Shown one piece after another: positions 24,564 to 36,110 of a stretch of DNA of 64,000 bases. The translations under genes and the position numbers were made by a program. Within the stretch, counting starts at the first letter, position 1. Each line of letters opens with the position of its first letter. The notes beneath the pieces were generated by a model that was not told the DNA's origin, did not search any database, and saw only the letters and a list, made by a program, of their open reading frames with translations. The stretch comes from Calliphora vicina. Its lineage: Eukaryota > Arthropoda > Insecta > Diptera > Calliphoridae. The stretch spans positions 4,772,501 to 4,836,500 of the forward strand of contig NC_088780.1 in assembly GCF_958450345.1 (NCBI RefSeq), in the 5' to 3' direction.

Positions 24564-26170
24564 ATGGATGGTTTTGTGCCCGAAGACAAATATCAAAAGT
24601 TAGCAAGTGAATATGCCAAGGTAGGTTTAGTGTAGTAAGCAAAAAATATACCATAAGTAATATAAACGCCCATGATTAATCAACAAATCTAACAAAATGT
24701 ATTAAAATATAAATAATAACAACAAACAGCTCAGAGCCCAGGCTTCAGTACTAAGGAAAGCTTTATTAGAAGAGCAGGCCAAAAGTTCGTCACTAAGAGA
24801 CCAACTAAAACAAAAGGAGACTACTCTGAGACGAGACGAACAAGAGATCGATTCTTTGGGTTTTCGAAACAAACAACTGGAACATCGCGTGGCTTCTTTG
24901 CAAGAAGAATTGGTTAAAAGTGAAGCACGAAAAAAGGAAAAAGACGCCAAAAAGAAAGGAAACAATGATAAAATCGAAGCGCAACAAGTGAATTTAATGA
25001 GCGGGCATAAAGATGACATTTCCCAAGACTCATTGATATTTGAAGAACTACAAAAAAAGATTATGGAAAATGCCGAATTAACTTCGTTGGTAATTTTATA
25101 AACAGAATTTAAAATCATCGACTATTATTCCAAACTCTATTCTAAATCTAATACAGATTGATGACAGGGAGAGAAGTTTACAAATGCATTCGGAGCATAT
25201 TAAAGGTATGGAACAAATGATAGAAAAACATAACCTCGAGCATGCTGAAGTGGAAAAACGACTTAGAAAAGAAATGGAAATCTTACAAAGTCGCAACCAA
25301 GAATTGGAAACTAAACTTGTTGAGGCCGCTAGTATGGTTTGTTTAGTACAGTTTATATTAATACATTGGTTCAACTTATATGATATTATTTTAGTTGGGG
25401 AGTGAAGATGCATTAAGTGCATCTGGAAGTGACTACACACCATACCATAATAACAACCAAATACAACATCATAGTTCGCATCAGATGATGACATCAGAAT
25501 GTCGCATAACAAATTTGGAAAAGGAAGTAGCACATTGGCGTTCTCAGTATGAACTTACAAAACTTTATACTGATACTCAGCACACAAAATCTAAAACTGA
25601 AGTTAATACGTCCTCAAATCCAAGTAGATCTTCAGGAAATTTATTCGACTGCAGTTCAACAACCACAGCAGCAGGTCTTACTTCTGTACCTTTAGTTGCA
25701 GAGGGTAAAAGGTAACACTTTAGATTTCTTTTTGTTTTAAAGTTATTAACAGTTTGAGCTTTTACAGTTCACGCGATTCAAAAACAGAGCAGTTTATACC
25801 AACCACCAAAGAATTGTTACTGTTTAATAATTTGGGTAAAAAGTTTGAAGATCTATTGAGGGAAAAGCTTTTAGCAGAATCTCGTCTTGCTACTTTTATA
25901 TTAGAAGTTGACCATTTGCAAAATTGTCTCGAAAATGCCACACATGAACTTAAGGGTAAAGATGAACAATTGGATAGCATCAATCAGGCTTTGCATTTAT
26001 TGGAAGAGGACTTGGTAAGAAACATTTGGAGAGTTTTCAATACAATTACATGCACTTAGTAAATAACATTTTTTCGGTAGACCACAACTCGAGTTAATTA
26101 CGATGAGCAAATTAGTGTTTTGACTGAACAGGTCATTAATCTCAGTGAACAATTGGCTGCCAGCAAGTAA
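24564..26170 (+). CDS. PPP1R21-like protein (KLRAQ / TTKRSYEDQ coiled-coil protein), short form
   Basis: A 416-residue coiled-coil protein from six exons: 24564-24620, 24730-25089, 25157-25336, 25395-25711, 25768-26014 and 26081-26170. The start MDGFVPEDKYQKLASEYAKLRAQ carries the KLRAQ signature. The last exon begins TTTRVNYDEQISVLTEQ, matching the C-terminal TTKRSYEDQ signature of human PPP1R21. Between them are heptad-rich helices (exons 2-3, exon 5) and a polar Ser/Thr/His/Gln linker (exon 4). PPP1R21 binds PP1 and is a core subunit of the Rab5-linked FERRY complex on early endosomes. The human protein is about 780 residues; the large middle region has no counterpart here, and the introns are far too short to hide it. 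A role in the fly is inferred from the ends only. Confidence 0.85.
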
Positions 26171-26402
26171 ATACAAAAATTGGCCTGGATTGCCTACTCA
26201 AAAGTTTGTTTCTATTATTTAAGATTTCTTACTTTTATGCTTAGCCTAATAGATACCGACATGTAATTAGTAAAAAACACAATTGTATATAACATAAATA
26301 AATTACATAAAGAAAAACAAGATTCAAATAATTTTTATAACAGCGATATATATATTTACAACATACAAACATATTAAGATACATATGTACGTACAATATA
26401 AA

Positions 26403-26919
26403 TTAGTCTAACTTAATAGCAAATGAAGCGCCACAAGAACATCCTTGTTCCGCCAAAGGATTCGCTAACATTCGAAATCCTGAACGTATAAGTTCTGAGT
26501 GATAGTCTACAGTAGCGCCAGTACAATATTCTAAGGAAACATTGTCTATGACTACTTTTGCTTTATCTTCACCAAATTGCATATCATCAGGATTCATTTT
26601 ATTATCCAAATCGAACTTATACTGAAATCCTGAACAGCCACCTCCCTCTACTGTTATGCGCAAAAAACTTCCATCTTGGCATATTTCTCTCAATCTTTTT
26701 ATACACGAATCACTAACTAATAGTTTATTTTCCGTATTTAAGCTAGAAGTTCCGATACTCTCGGACATCAACGTTTTTGAAGTCACCATATTTCTTTGAG
26801 AAGGTAATCTAAAACTAAATAAATAAATTTTTAAGTTAATATTATTAAGATATGTATTTTTTCTTATTATCTTACCATTGCCGAGAAGGTCTTAGAATAT
26901 TTCGTAACAGAGACGACAT
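26403..26919 (-). CDS. Mitochondrial iron-sulfur assembly protein ISCA2
   Basis: A 151-residue A-type iron-sulfur carrier from exons 26919-26876 and 26814-26403. The first of two nearby AG acceptors (TTTATTTAG|TTTTAG) is required: the second would create an in-frame stop at the junction. Residues 1-45 are Arg/Ser-rich (MSSLLRNILRPSRQC...), a mitochondrial leader. The HesB/IscA domain has the three cluster-binding cysteines: Cys75 in GGGCSGFQY and Cys140/Cys142 in QGCSCGASF. The family, with ISCA1 and IBA57, makes 4Fe-4S clusters for aconitase, lipoate synthase and complex I. The call of ISCA2 over ISCA1 rests on the divergent leader and the DNKMNPDDMQF stretch. Confidence 0.9.
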
Positions 26920-28704
26920 TTTTTTTTTGTTCAAATATATAATTTTTCTTACAATTTCAATTTCACAAATTTATATCATTTTACGCAATTATCTATAGTA
27001 AGTTTATTTGGAAGAGTAATCAAAATAAAAACTAAAAAACATATGTCTATTGTTTTGTCAATTTATTGCATTATGATTGGCAACTCTTTTATACCCTACG
27101 ATATGGTGATGTGGCCGATGGACAGGTTTGTAATTTGTGCTATATACAGTAGAAATTATTTTGTAAATACATGCGATGATACTTTTTTTACCTCCTTATT
27201 TTTGAAATTCTTGTATTTAAATTCAAATAATGAAAAATATTAAAGAATTTTAGCGATGATATAGTTTGTGGGTCACTTTTCATTAAAATAAATAAATCGA
27301 CATACATATATATCTGTAAAATAATGCAGAAAGTTAACGAGTTTCACAATTCACAAGGTCTCTTATCATGTCATATTGCCATAATGTCCTAATATTTCAC
27401 AATGGTTTTTATAGCTTTTCAAGCACAAAAATATCCTAAAATAATACTACTCTGTATGCTATGTTAGACCCCTTTCACTAAACTAAATTGCCTAGTGTGA
27501 AAGGGGTCTTATTGTGTTATCGTAACCAACCAGAAGAGACCTGCGCCGAATGCCTAAGAGTCGGTTAAGCCGAGCTGCCGAGTCGTGACATATTAGGACA
27601 TTATGACAATATGACTGATAAGAGACCTTGTGTATTGACCAATAGTAAAAAAAACGTTCAATTTGGCTCAATTTTTCAACACTGAACTTCAAAATATTCC
27701 GGCACACAATATTAATAATCAATCAATTTAGAAATATTTAAACGTTTTCGTTTAAAAATGTATCTTCTTCATTCGGGTTGTTCATGAAGGTCGTAAATTT
27801 TAAAATATGTGATTTACTATTAGTTAGTACATGCCTTTATTTGGGAGAAGGACGAAACATATGGTTATGGTCGGTTCATTATGCCATCTATCCCCATAGA
27901 AGTATCCTATCGATGTAGGGCTTTAATGATTCTAAATATCTTGTTCATAGTCACTCTCCCCGCTTTCGAAAATATATACATATACATGCATATTTTAATT
28001 TAAAAAAAAATATTTGAATGTTTGTTTACTATTTTCCATTACTTTTTGTATTGAAAATTCTACTAAAAATAGTAAAAGTAGCATACAAACGAAAATACAT
28101 ATATTGATTTGATTTTGGGAGATAATGGAAGTAATAATTTCATATCTTTTGTCCGGCGTAACTTTTGAAAATCCCTACATATTTCACCTATTTTGAAAAT
28201 TGTAACGCTTTTTGTAAAAATAAAACTGGTAACCCTACTACCGACCATCACAAATATTCCAACATTTCAGTCTTCAGGAAATAACAAAAAGTATATTAAT
28301 AGGCTATAAATTTCACATAGAAAATTAAATCAAATTTTTCTCCAGCAACTCCTGAATTACCAACAAAATAATTATTCAGCTTATTAGTGTCCAGATCAGA
28401 GAATGCTGATTTACGTTAAATGCATTCAGCGTTCTTCAATGATTTATATTTATCACAAAAAATAACCTTTAATACACATAATAGGATGAAGGGCAAATAT
28501 GATTCGGCACGGTTGAATATTATACACTTAAATACATTTTTATTAAAATTGGCAACCTCAATTTCGAAGAAGAAGACGAAAATTGGCAACACTAAAGAAA
28601 AAAATATAAACAATTGAAGCTGGGAAACACACGTGCAACATAATAAACATATTTGATTTTTCTAAATTTATTACATTTTTTAAAGTGAAAATAAATTAAA
28701 AACC
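26920..28704. other. Intergenic region between IscA2 and Bud23
   Basis: AT-rich, with no supported exon. It contains a nested TIR element at 27353-27633. Open frames such as 27043-27243 and 28420-28617 lack splice sites, homology or composition expected of coding DNA. The last 100 bp are the Bud23 5' leader. Confidence 0.6.
27353..27633. mobile_element. TIR element with a second short element inside
   Basis: Outer ends CACAAGGTCTCTTATC...CATAATGTCCTAATAT (27353-27392) and ATATTAGGACATTATGACAATATG...GATAAGAGACCTTGTG (27590-27633) form inverted repeats of about 40 bp. Inside, 27466-27509 is a compact palindrome AGACCCCTTTCACTA...TAGTGTGAAAGGGGTCT whose ends match the element at 34118-34311, so it looks like a smaller element nested in a larger one. 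Confidence 0.7.
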
Positions 28705-29721
28705 ATGGCACGGAGACCGGAACATTCAGCCCCACCAGAAATCGTAAGCATTTAAAATACATTTTATTTTCAAACGGGTTTATTAGTTTATTAAACATTT
28801 TCAGTTTTATAACGACGATGAGGCCAAAAAGTATTCCAACAAGTAAGAAAAAAAATTATTGTAAATGGTTTCATGGTTTTAACATAATAATGGTTGTTTA
28901 TAGCACACGCATTATAGAAATCCAAGTCGAAATGGCTGAGAGAGCTGTGGAATTATTGACTCTAAATGAAGATGAGCCATGTTTGATACTTGATATTGGA
29001 TGTGGTTCTGGCCTCTCTGGTAGCGTCTTAGAAGATAATGATCACGTATGGGTGGGAATAGATATTGCTAAATCTATGCTAGATATTGCAGTAGAAAGAG
29101 AAGTTGGTGGTGACCTGATATTGGGTGATATGGGACAAGGTATGCCTTTTAAACCGGGTACATTCGATGGTGCCATCTCGATATCAGCTTTACAATGGCT
29201 GTGCAATGCTGATAAAACTTCACACAATCCCCACAAACGATTATATAAATTTTTCTCTACACTGTTTTCTTGTCTCACAAGAACGGCTCGCGCTGTTTTC
29301 CAGTTTTATCCTGAAAATGCCGATCAAATCGAAATGGTAACTTCACAAGCGATGAAAGCTGGTTTCTATGGCGGCATTGTCGTAGATTATCCCAATTCGA
29401 CCAAAGCGAAGAAGTATTTCCTAGTACTGATGACTGGTGGGGCAGCTTCTATGCCACAAGCTTTAGGTGAGTTTTAAATCAGAAGTTTTACTAGTTTTTG
29501 AATCCTATACATTCAAGAAATTAATTTCTTTAGGCAACGAAGAAGATGAAAGACGCATTAGTTATATTAAAAAAAGGGAAATGTGCAGGGACGCTCGTGG
29601 GAAACCAATGAAGAAGTCTCGTGATTGGATTTTGGCCAAAAAGGAACGCAGGAGACGTCAAGGCTTAGAAACCAGACGAGACACCAAGTACACTGGCCGG
29701 AAACGTAGTGGTCGCTTTTAA
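28705..29721 (+). CDS. 18S rRNA (guanine-N7) methyltransferase Bud23
   Basis: A 275-residue SAM-dependent methyltransferase from exons 28705-28743, 28805-28842, 28904-29466 and 29534-29721. The N-terminus MARRPEHSAPPEI then FYNDDEAKKYSNN is diagnostic of Bud23/WBSCR22. The SAM-binding loop is LDIGCGSGLSG (about 55-65), followed by GIDIAKSMLDIA and GDMGQGMPFKPGTFDGAISISALQWL. The C-terminal basic tail MKKSRDWILAKKERRRRQG...YTGRKRSGRF targets the nucleolus and pre-40S particles. With the TRMT112 adaptor, the family methylates one guanosine of 18S rRNA during small-subunit maturation. The gene converges with the DNAJC30-like gene, whose stop is 163 bp away. Confidence 0.95.
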
Positions 29722-29883
29722 ATAAATAACCCTTATTTATTATTGTTACATATAATCAATTTCGTTTTTTATGATAGTAAAATACATACAATATTAGCAG
29801 GTTCTCCTCCTTCAACAACAAATAATAATAAATTATTTACAATTTTCTACATAAATCTAAATAAGCTAAATTGATGCTTCTTT

Positions 29884-31045
29884 TTACTTTTGCTTCTCTT
29901 CTGCTGCCTTTATTGCTTTATCTTTAGGAGTGTCGTAGGATGATTCCGCCATAAACTTGAGGTATATAAGGACGCAAACGACGGCAATACCAAATAGTAA
30001 AATTTCATTCTGTGCTATTAAAGCATGTTCTTTCGCCTGAGCCTGGGTACGATCGAATTTAGCTTTAGCCGCTTTTCGGCGTTCAAAAGATTTTCCATAG
30101 TGTTCTTTAGACCACTCATCGAAATTGTAAATTGGTGTGCGACCTTCACTATTGGAAACCTTTGACTTCGTAAAGCGAGATTTATAAAATTTAGTTGATG
30201 GGTCATCTTCCACTTCTTGGTCTACATCTTTCACAGTTTCTTCAGTTGCTTGAGCATACTGTGAACCCGCCGTATGTATTATTCCTTAAAAATTAAAAAC
30301 ATTAGTGTCTTTTTATTTATCAAATTAACTAAATTGCATAAAATGAGCGTTCAAACTTTTCCATATTTTTAAATTAAAATGTTCACACTAATAAGTTGAA
30401 ATATAAATTTAAAATTTGTTGTTAGTTACTTGTTTCTTTACAAATGCTTTTTTGTATTGTTTGTTTTTAATTAATGTCATTATTTGAAAGTAAATTAAAG
30501 AGTTAGACTTTTCTCTAAATTTTGGGAGGCTGGTTGCTAACCTAAGCAATCAGCAAAATATGCATTATTAGGACAAGCTTATAAGCCAACAATTGTTTTC
30601 AATAAATTTATTTAAAATAATGGAACTGGAAGTTTTAGAACGTTACAATTAAATTTGTATGAAACGTTTTAAATATATTGTAATATGTTTTTATTAGGCC
30701 ATCTAGATTTTGTATTGCAATATTGATTAATAAATACAAAACAAACACACCTTTATCATATAACCTGCGCAATCTGAAGTTTCCCAAAACCTCATACGCT
30801 TGTGTTATTTCTCGAAATTTTATGGCTGCACTCTCGCTACCTTGGTTTTTGTCTGGATGGTATAGCATAGACAACCTATAATAGGCTGCTTTTATTTCTC
30901 CCTGAGTCGAATTCTTCGATATGCCCAGGGCTTCATAATAATTAGCGCTGTATGTTACAGGTCCCGTAAATATGTTGGCATTTTGAACACCTCTTGTTGT
31001 CAAAATCTTACGTATTATTAAATTATAACGCTGCGATGTGAACAT
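29884..31045 (-). CDS. DNAJC30-like mitochondrial J-domain protein
   Basis: A 231-residue protein from exons 31045-30751 and 30284-29884 (AAAG|GTGTGT ... TTTAAG|GAATAATA). The start chosen is the first ATG of the frame (MFTSQRYNLIIRK), a basic mitochondrial-type leader; an upstream in-frame extension has no ATG. The J domain spans about residues 35-100, with YYEALGISKNSTQGEIKAAYYRLSM, the invariant HPD (YHPDKNQG) and AYEVLGNFRLRRLYDKG. The C-terminal half has the family block IYNFDEWSKEHYGKSFERR and one membrane segment ILLFGIAVVCVLIYLKFMA. Human DNAJC30 is an inner-membrane protein linked to ATP synthase and to complex I repair. It starts about 400 bp from the RpS25 promoter, in divergent orientation. 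Confidence 0.88.
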
Positions 31046-31434
31046 CCTACATAAACACTGTTTTAAATTAAATGTTTGTTTTTTTTTATTTAATAAACAA
31101 AACAATTTCGTGTTATATCATTTTTTGCGACAAAAACAACAAAAAAACTTTGAACAGCTGACTGAACTTGAATATGTTGCTGCTTCTTCTTAATTTTTAC
31201 ATATTAAATTATTAACACTAAAACTATTGCCATATATATTTTGCAAAAGTAGAATATTGAAATTATTAATTAATTATTTCAATTTATTTTGTATAAATTT
31301 GTTAAAAATTTTAAATATTTTTTTTAATTACAACCCTGTTGGTTAATGTCTCTACTTAAAACATGGTAAAACATATTCTTTTGAAACACTTCCTAAATAT
31401 GTCAATTTTTTAGCATTTATTGTTTGGTAGCACT

Positions 31435-31479
31435 GACAATTTCCGTCCTCCATCTTTTTGCATTGAGGTTTTCAAGATG
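31435..31479 (+). promoter_or_regulatory. Pyrimidine-rich (TOP-like) start region of RpS25
   Basis: ATTTCCGTCCTCCATCTTTTTGCATTGAG precedes the RpS25 ATG within 45 bp. A C-starting pyrimidine tract at the cap site is the rule for ribosomal-protein mRNAs and couples translation to TOR signalling. The exact start site is inferred. Confidence 0.5.
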
Positions 31480-32126
31480 GTAAGTTGTGTGGCCCAATGT
31501 ATTTTCTTTTAAAACAGTTAAAATTTAACAAATAAATAAATAGTGGAGTGAAAATATCAATTTAACAATGAACAAGTGCATAATGTAATTTAAACCATAA
31601 ATAATTGTGAAATTTTTTGAAAATTAAATACAAAAAAAGAATCGTGTGAAACATAACCTAGAAATATTTGAGTAACAATGTTTTTCTTTTTATTTGTGTT
31701 TTATTTTAGCCGCCCAAGAAGGACTCAAAATCCTCGGCTAAACAGCCACAAAAAACACAAAAGAAAAAGGAGGGTAGCGGTGGCGGCAAAGCCAAGAAGA
31801 AGAAGTGGTCCAAGGGAAAAGTTAGGGACAAGTTGAACAATCAAATTCTTTTCGACAAAGCTACATACGATAAATTGTACAAAGAAGTCCCACAGTACAA
31901 ATTGATCACTCCCTCAGTTGTTTCTGAACGTTTGAAGATTCGTGGCTCTTTGGCCAAGCGTGCTTTAATTGAATTGCGCGAAAAGGGTAAGATAAAAAAC
32001 AATAAATATTTTGTTTTATAATTACTAATTTGTATTTTTTGTTTGGTTTCAGGTCTGATCAAACAAGTCGTGCAACATGCCCGTCAAGTTATATACACAC
32101 GTGCCACCAAGGGTGATGATGCGTAA
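31477..32126 (+). CDS. RpS25: 40S ribosomal protein S25 (eS25)
   Basis: A 117-residue ribosomal protein from exons 31477-31479, 31710-31986 and 32053-32126. The first coding exon is only the ATG (ATG|GTAAGT), followed by PPKKDSKSSAKQPQKTQKK. The Lys-rich N-terminus is followed by the winged-helix body ILFDKATYDKLYKEVPQYKLITPSVVSERLKIRGSLAKRALIELREKG and LIKQVVQHARQVIYTRATKGDDA. eS25 sits in the head of the 40S subunit near the E site and supports IRES-driven initiation. The length equals that of the Drosophila protein. An intron right after the start codon is common for fly ribosomal-protein genes. Confidence 0.97.
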
Positions 32127-32246
32127 ATTTCTTGATACCTTTAAAAGGATGTGTTAATTACAGATAATTTTTGTATTAAAGTGTCTTAAGGGTAAACAAT
32201 TATCTGTGTTTTTATTTAACTATTGGAAACTTTAAATTGGTTTATG

Positions 32247-32399
32247 GTGAGTTCCAAAAAAAATAACAAAACTTTGCAGTGATATCCATGACAAAGTATA
32301 CTGTTTGCTTTTTTTTATTTTTCATACATTTAGGGACATGTAGCATTATCAATGTTTAAACTTTTGCGTTAGCTTGCAACTAACCTTTTTGGAACTCAC
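32247..32399. mobile_element. Small TIR element (GTGAGTTCCAAAAA ends)
   Basis: A 153-bp element with GTGAGTTCCAAAAA at the left and TTTTTGGAACTCAC at the right, and no coding sequence. It lies just after the RpS25 polyadenylation region. Confidence 0.65.
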
Positions 32400-32879
32400 T
32401 CATACATCTAGTTTATATTTGTTTTTATTGTAATTTACTTTTGTAGACATGATATTCCAGTTCCGTGTTTTTAGCATTTGCATCCTTATACCAATTCTTT
32501 ATTATTCCGGCCTTATTTATAATCGATTTTTAAATTTATTACAGGTTTATAAAAGAAATTTTTTGTATTGAAATTTTGTTTATGTTTTTCTATAAAATTA
32601 AGAATTGATTATGAATAAGGGCGTTACAATTTAAAGTAAAATTAATGAATGTATGACATTGCGATTGTATGTATTTAAGGGAGGTGGAGGCGATCGAAAC
32701 CGGTTTTTTCAGGCCGGTATTTAATCCAAAAGAAACATTTGATGTAATACTTTCGACGTATTCTATGTTTTTTTTTAATTTTTTGAATTAATAATTTTCT
32801 TATACATTTTGTAAGCTAATTTTTCCAAATATAAACATTAAAATTTTTGCCCGTTATCCTTTAGTTTAGGAGTTAGTCA

Positions 32880-34117
32880 TTCCCCCTTATAAACACATTT
32901 TGGAACAAATCAACAGTTTATATTTTCATAATTTTTTTTCTGTTAATATTCATATTTTCTGTATTGCCGGCCTTCGGCCGGACGAAGGAACTTTAGACTC
33001 TGGGGTGTATCGAACACCGGCTTCGCTAAAATCACTTTTTCTGTATATCAAAATTTTCTGAAGTACTGTAAATTCAAAAAGGAATTTTTGGTTCAGAATA
33101 TTAAACTGTACCATATTATATAGTACATTAAAGGTATTGTGAAGCACTAACGATCAGATAGGGACTTTTCGGAAATGCATCACTGCGCTGCATCTGATGC
33201 GCAGGGCGTTCTAAAATGCAAAAGTTTGTCAACACTGCAAAAGTCTTGCATTCTAAAAAGCAACAGTGAAGTAGATGATGCGCAAAAAACCATCAAACAT
33301 GCATCACAATAATAGCTGATGCATTGTCTGCTCATCTGCATCGCAAACTAATCACATGCGCATCAAATGCAGCGCAGTGATGCATTTCCGAAAAGGCCCA
33401 TAGTTTTCCAAATATATGAGAAATGTACTATTATATGTATTGACTTTAAATTTCTATAACTCTTAAACTAAGAGAGAGCAGGCAAAAATGTTAACGTTTT
33501 TGTGCTTCTAATTATGAGAGCTATCAACCCCAAACAAATTATAAAAATGCAAGCTGTTTCGCTGATCTTGATTTATACCAAAATTTGATTTTATGCGGTT
33601 TTTCAGAATTTTGGAACGAATCATTAGTTTTTTATATGAAGCTAGAGTATCGTTTTATAAATAAATTATAAAAATGTAAGCTGTTTCGCTGATCTTGATT
33701 TATGCCCAAATTTTTATTTTACCAAAAGTTTTTTAAACATTTAATTATGAATAAGATTTTTTATATGATAGTAAATATCTCCTATAATTAATAAATTATC
33801 TGAACAATATCATTGAATAGTGCTCAGAGATGGAAAATTAAATATTTGTCCGGTATCAAAATAATACATATTTAAATAGTACTTTTTCCAACACCTTGGA
33901 GCACTAAATTTTTTCATTTATTTCCATATTAACGTAGATTTATGCTGCAAATCATCTATATACTCAATTGTGTTCTGTAGTTTTTACTATTATACACATA
34001 TCGCTCATTTGCTGCAACAACGTCATAATTAAAAAAAACAAATTTCGAGTTAATAGCACCATTGTATAGTAAATAAGTTGTTTTAATAACTGACAAAGTC
34101 TTGTGAACTAGCTTCTA
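32880..34117. repeat. Dispersed repeat family B, copy 3, interrupted by a MITE
   Basis: It shares blocks with 16130-16920 and 18440-18570: TTAATATTCATATTTTCTGTA, GGCCTTCGGCCGGACGAAGG, GTGTATCGAACACCGGCT, CTCTTAAACTAAGAGAGAGCAGG, CTGTTTCGCTGATCTTGATTTAT (twice, near 33556 and 33679) and CTCATTTGCTGCAACAACGTCATAA. It is interrupted by the MITE at 33161-33399. The last 80 bp (GTTAATAGCACCATTG...GAACTAGCTTCTAA) are inverted relative to copy 1. Confidence 0.65.
33161..33399. mobile_element. TIR MITE with 40-bp termini, nested in family B
   Basis: Ends GGGACTTTTCGGAAATGCATCACTGCGCTGCATCTGATGCGC (33161 on) and GCGCATCAAATGCAGCGCAGTGATGCATTTCCGAAAAGGCCC (to 33399) are near-perfect inverted repeats. 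ATA flanks both sides. The interior is GCAT-rich. It has disrupted an older family B copy. Confidence 0.8.
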
Positions 34118-34311
34118 AGACCCCTTTCACATTAGGCAATTAGTCTTCTGCGCAATTTTTTGTGTTTGTAGATATCAGAGGTAAAGTCGGGTTAAGGAGA
34201 ACAAGTCGTTTCAAATTTGAGTACAGACTTGGTTGGTCTTTTTTTTTAATTTATGTTGTGAAAATGAAAAACAGACTTACGCAACTAAATTGCCTAGTCT
34301 GGAAGCGGTCT
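34118..34311. mobile_element. TIR element (AGACCCCTTTCACA ends)
   Basis: The left end AAGACCCCTTTCACATTAGGCAATTAG and right end ACGCAACTAAATTGCCTAGTCTGGAAGCGGTCT form inverted repeats over about 30 bp. A compact relative is nested at 27466-27509. Confidence 0.65.
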
Positions 34312-34360
34312 AAAATTACACGCAGGATCGGCATAGCAACATTTTGTCCTAATTTCATAT

Positions 34361-34468
34361 TCAGCCCAATTATGAAAAAATTCCCCCGGAGTTTTTTCCC
34401 TTTTCTTATTTTTTCTATTCAAATTCTATGTTAAAAAAACGAAAAGGGAAAAAAACTCCCGGGAAGTT
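34361..34468. mobile_element. TIR MITE, family M1, copy 2 (right end lost)
   Basis: TCAGCCCAATTATGAAAAAATTCCCCCGGAGTTTTTTCCCTTTTC is followed, after about 30 bases, by GAAAAGGGAAAAAAACTCCCGGG. The inner stem is intact, but the outer right end (TTCATAATTGGGCTG) is missing. Confidence 0.65.
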
Positions 34469-35155
34469 CGTTAGCGTCCTATAAGTATGTGTTAGACATA
34501 GTAATATTCAGTGCTAGTTTAAAATGATAATTACATTATTTTAAACTCTGAGTTAAATGTCTTTTAAGAAAATTTGTCCAATATATTTGACCTCACCTGG
34601 TAGGCAGGTGTGTCGATTTACCTGTAATTTGACTTCATATTCTTAATTAGCAGCCTCAAATTTGCTTACACTGAAATTTTCAGTTTTCTATCTCAACTAA
34701 TTCTATTTAATGTCTGAAAGGTTTAACCAGAAATTATATGACCATATTTGGACATTAAGTTATTTTCCTAAAAAAAAATATATCGGTTTAAAAACTAAAT
34801 ATCGTTACTTGAAACGCAAAAAGCCCTAACTTACATTTTAATAATTTTACAGGAGATGGAAAAAACATGATAAAATAAAAAATATTGAGGTTTTCTATGC
34901 GAATTTCACCAATACAATAAAAAGCGCTCCGACGAATTCATTTCTGTTCTAATTTTGTGTATATGGGCAATTCCACGAGAATCGCTACCACGACTGAAAA
35001 CACAAAAACCCTTGAAACTTTTTTTCAAGATGATTTGAATAGCAAAAAATAATAAAATGTTAATATCTAAATGTATTTAGATCATATTACAACATTTTAA
35101 AGACAAAATTAATAGTTTAAACTGATTATATTTAATTTTTTAATGTTTTAAGTGA

Positions 35156-35550
35156 CCTGGAGACGATCAAATAAACACATCAATCGCATAGTTGTGTGCG
35201 TGCAGTCGTTCTTTTTCGGCTACACGTTGTCGGCAATGATTGATGAAAATCAAAATGTTTTGATTTGACGACTGATTATTTGATCGTCTCCTGTTGTGAT
35301 TGACAATCAAAATCCACTTGCTTTGTGTTTGCCGTGTACGGATGAAAAAAAATATTCATATTATTTATTTTACGTCTCTGATTAAAAAAAAAAACCTGAG
35401 TTTTTTCGAGATTTTTGGTAATAATGGAAAAGTGCGTCCAAATACAAATGGTGATTGACATATTTATTTGTACGTCTTCTTTAAAGCTTCAAGCATACAA
35501 CACTCACACATATGCACTGATTGACGGATTGTATTTGATCGTCTCCAGGG
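35156..35550. mobile_element. Foldback-type element with three copies of a GGAGACGATCAAATA end
   Basis: CCTGGAGACGATCAAATA at 35156 pairs with TATTTGATCGTCTCCAGG ending near 35549. A third copy, TTATTTGATCGTCTCC (35276-35291), closes a 136-bp inner unit. Either one element lies beside a partial duplicate, or the long unit grew by duplication of an end. Confidence 0.65.
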
Positions 35551-35712
35551 CACTATGGTATGTTTTAGGCTAAAATTGCGGCGAAAACTAGGCTCCCAAT
35601 TAGCTTGTAGTATGAAATGAATTTGACTCTGAGTGTTTTTTTGCTATTGTCAAATTGTTTATTGAAACCGAATGTATGTATATTTTCTATTCACTTCTTT
35701 AGTTTTTATATA

Positions 35713-36110
35713 CAGTGAGGCCTCGATTATCCGTGATTCGATTAACCGGCAACATCAATTATCCGTGAAAGGAAAAGAAAATATTTTTGGATCGACTAAA
35801 ATTTTTTTTCATCGATTAACCGTAATTACCTCTATTATCCGGCATTATACATATTTACACGTGTTTAATTTAGAAATGTTGTAGTTTATGAATAGTTCCG
35901 GAAGGAACGATTTAATGGAACTCCATTTTCGGGATTAACAGTGAATGAAAAGCTAAAATATTCCACTCAAAAATTAACAAAAAAGCGACATATAATTCAC
36001 AAACTATATGTATTAAAAAATTACTCAAAATTGGTACTCAATTAACCGTGAAAATTGATTATCCAGAATGCTCCCGGTCCCGACCATTACGGAAAATCGA
36101 GGTCTCACTG
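35713..36110. mobile_element. Pogo/Tigger-like MITE (CAGTGAGGCCTCGATTATCCG), TA target
   Basis: A 398-bp element starting CAGTGAGGCCTCGATTATCCGTGATTCG and ending CGAAATC-type sequence ...AAAATCGAGGTCTCACTG, flanked by TA on each side (35711-35712, 36111-36112). CAGT termini, TA duplication and the ATTATCCG/ATTAACCG words are typical of pogo-class Tc1/mariner elements. Subterminal ATTAACCG and ATTATCC words recur inside. Confidence 0.75.

Noticed and set aside
24702..25118. Minus-strand open frame rich in Ser, Phe and Cys
   Set aside because: Antisense of the coiled-coil exon of the PPP1R21-like gene; Phe/Ser codons mirror Lys/Glu/Gln codons.
26803..26808. Second AG (TTTTAG) as the acceptor of IscA2 exon 2
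   Set aside because: With the phase-2 donor it would give TGA at the junction; the AG six bases earlier restores the frame.
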